From contig NZ_JAFIQV010000009.1 in assembly GCF_017356015.1 (NCBI RefSeq), positions 43,233 through 107,232 on the forward strand: a stretch of 64,000 nucleotides of DNA. Direction: 5' to 3'. Below, piece after piece: positions 62,711 to 64,000 of this stretch (the first letter of the stretch is position 1; each line of letters begins with the position of its first letter). The notes below the pieces were generated by a model. It searched no databases and was not told where the DNA came from. It saw nothing but the letters and a program-made list of their open reading frames with translations. The position numbers were made by a program, and so were the translations under genes. Origin of the DNA: Azospirillum sp. SYSU D00513 (lineage in GTDB: Bacteria; Pseudomonadota; Alphaproteobacteria; Azospirillales; Azospirillaceae).

Positions 62711-64000
62711 ATGACGGCGACGACGGTTGATGCCCTGGATCCGAAGACCCTGCTCCTGGCGTTGCGGCAGTTCCGCAAGGGCGATTTCTCCGTCCGGCTC
62801 CCGCTCGACCTGACCGGGCTGGACGGCGAGATCGCCGGCGTCTTCAACGACGTCGTCGAGATGAACGACAACCTGACCAAGGAGGTCAGCCGGCTCAGCG
62901 TCGCCATCGGCAAGGAAGGCAAGATCAGCCAGCGTGCCAAGCTCGGCAACGCGTCGGGCGGCTGGGACACCTGCGTGGACAGCATCAACACGCTGGTCAC
63001 CGACATGATCCAGCCGACGACCGAGATCGCGCGCGTCATCGGCGCCGTCGCCAAGGGCGACCTGTCCAAGAACATGGCGCTGGAGATTGAGGGCCGGCCG
63101 CTCCAGGGCGAGTTCCTGCGCACCGCCAAGAACGTCAACACCATGGTGGAGCAGCTCGTCTCCGTCACGTCCGAGCTGACGCGCGTGGCGCGCGAGGTGG
63201 GCACCGACGGAAAGCTGGGCGGACAGGCACAGGTGAAGGGCGTTGCCGGCACCTGGAAGGACCTGACCGACAACGTCAACATGATGGCCGCCAACCTGAC
63301 CGGACAGGTGCGAAACGTCGCGGAGGTGACGACGGCGGTCGCGAAGGGCGACCTGTCCAAGAAGATCACCGTGGACGTGAAGGGCGAGTTCCTGGAGCTG
63401 AAATCCACCATCAACACCATGGTGGATCAGCTCAACAGCTTCGCCTCGGAAGTGACGCGCGTCGCGCGCGAGGTGGGCTCGGAGGGCAAGCTGGGCGGCC
63501 AGGCGCGGGTGGAGGGCGTGGGCGGCACCTGGAAGGACCTGACCGACAACGTCAACATGATGGCGGCAAACCTGACCGGCCAGGTGCGAAACATCGCGGA
63601 GGTGACGACGGCGGTCGCGAAGGGCGACCTGTCCAAGAAGATCACCGTCGACGTGAAGGGCGAGATCCTGGAGCTGAAATCCACCATCAACACCATGGTG
63701 GACCAGCTCAACAGCTTCGCGTCCGAGGTGACGCGCGTCGCGCGCGAGGTGGGTTCGGAAGGAAAGCTTGGCGGTCAGGCGCGGGTCGAGGGTGTGGGCG
63801 GCACCTGGAAGGACCTGACCGACAGCGTGAACATGATGGCGGCCAACCTGACCGGTCAGGTCCGCAACATCGCCGACGTGACGACCGCCGTCGCCAACGG
63901 CGACCTTTCGAAGAAGATCACCGTCGACGTGAAGGGCGAGATCCTGGAGCTGAAATCCACCATCAACACCATGGTGGACCAGCTCAACAGCTTCGCGTCC
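62711..64000 (+). CDS. HAMP-repeat sensor kinase, N-terminal part
   Basis: The frame stays open from the ATG at 62711 to the window end (430 codons). No membrane segment is visible, so the protein is cytosolic. After a divergent first unit it consists of about 92-residue HAMP units, each with [40 protein letters not shown] and [20 protein letters not shown]. This is the layout of HAMP-repeat hybrid histidine kinases (Nik1/Os-1 type), which respond to osmotic or redox stress. The kinase and receiver domains would lie beyond the window, so that part is inferred. Confidence 0.85.
   Translation, partial: MTATTVDALDPKTLLLALRQFRKGDFSVRLPLDLTGLDGEIAGVFNDVVEMNDNLTKEVSRLSVAIGKEGKISQRAKLGNASGGWDTCVDSINTLVTDMIQPTTEIARVIGAVAKGDLSKNMALEIEGRPLQGEFLRTAKNVNTMVEQLVSVTSELTRVAREVGTDGKLGGQAQVKGVAGTWKDLTDNVNMMAANLTGQVRNVAEVTTAVAKGDLSKKITVDVKGEFLELKSTINTMVDQLNSFASEVTRVAREVGSEGKLGGQARVEGVGGTWKDLTDNVNMMAANLTGQVRNIAEVTTAVAKGDLSKKITVDVKGEILELKSTINTMVDQLNSFASEVTRVAREVGSEGKLGGQARVEGVGGTWKDLTDSVNMMAANLTGQVRNIADVTTAVANGDLSKKITVDVKGEILELKSTINTMVDQLNSFAS
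63140..64000 (+). repeat. 276-bp tandem repeats encoding HAMP units
   Basis: Equivalent bases recur every 276 bp (ACCATGGTG at about 63416, 63692 and 63968). Successive units are nearly identical at DNA level over long stretches, so they have been homogenised by recombination or duplicated recently. Confidence 0.85.

Noticed and set aside
62532..62714. 60-codon frame overlapping the HAMP-repeat gene start
   Set aside because: The ATGA overlap is suggestive of a leader peptide, but the sequence has no recognisable feature and no clear ribosome site.

Overview
The window is 64 kb of high-GC DNA (by eye about two thirds or more G+C in coding regions). It is densely packed with catabolic operons, ABC, TRAP and TTT transporters and one-component regulators. 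Gene content (TctCBA, TRAP-TAXI, GcdH/CaiB, LldEFG, MaoC-Pta/AckA/FabI, a HAMP-repeat kinase) and codon use fit an alphaproteobacterium, most likely Azospirillum or a relative in Rhodospirillales. That assignment is an inference. No rRNA, tRNA or CRISPR array was seen.

Layout. 1-3606: end of a DUF1338/HglS gene followed by amaB and amaA, the pipecolate/2-aminoadipate route of lysine breakdown. A 102-bp palindromic element lies in the hglS-amaB gap. 3668-5731: a membrane hydrolase, a tiny membrane protein and an IS6-type transposase remnant. 5855-12225: a SAF-domain oxidoreductase, HxlR regulator / NTF2-like / SDR, a GMC oxidoreductase, and an OhrR-like MarR regulator divergent from a secreted alpha/beta hydrolase with clear palindromic operators. 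12371-15888 (minus): MaoC-Pta, ackA, fabI. 16095-18232: serine-glyoxylate-type aminotransferase divergent from a GntR regulator. 18462-25866: tctCBA, an intrinsic terminator, then a 989-aa FAD/Fe-S 2-hydroxyacid dehydrogenase coupled to an unusual SHMT-like PLP enzyme. 26000-34279: amidase plus five-gene peptide-type ABC operon divergent from an RpiR regulator, with matching GAAAC-N4-GTTTC palindromes at both promoters. 34289-36589: AraC regulator, NAD(P)-binding protein, cupin. 36605-39535 (minus): a ykkC-class (probably guanidine-I) riboswitch in front of a polyamine-type binding protein, an isochorismatase-fold hydrolase and an MBL-fold hydrolase. 39698-40640: Xre/RES toxin-antitoxin pair with a perfect 15-bp inverted-repeat operator. 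41225-45945: gcdH, CaiB-type CoA-transferase and amidase divergent from a LysR regulator (glutarate use). 46096-51644: an AT-rich orphan gene, dctA, and a TRAP-TAXI system with DUF1850. 51788-55568: GntR regulator divergent from lldEFG (L-lactate oxidation). 55659-60179: aldo/keto reductase, a vanadium-haloperoxidase-type enzyme of lower GC, a gene-poor stretch and a glycosyltransferase. 60196-62123: MFS protein and two small hypothetical genes. 62711-end: a HAMP-repeat signalling protein running off the window.

How it fits together. Lysine carbon can be followed through both ends of the window. AmaA/AmaB/HglS lead to 2-hydroxyglutarate, for which the large FAD/Fe-S dehydrogenase is a plausible oxidase. 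The gcdH/CoA-transferase operon takes glutarate to crotonyl-CoA. Most other operons are uptake-plus-oxidation modules for organic acids (lactate, dicarboxylates, hydroxyacids), typical of a rhizosphere or soil bacterium. The most promising lead for new biology is the riboswitch-controlled operon at 36.6-39.5 kb, which has none of the usual guanidine genes. Next come the SHMT-like enzyme at 24.6 kb and the glutarate-operon amidase at 41.2 kb.
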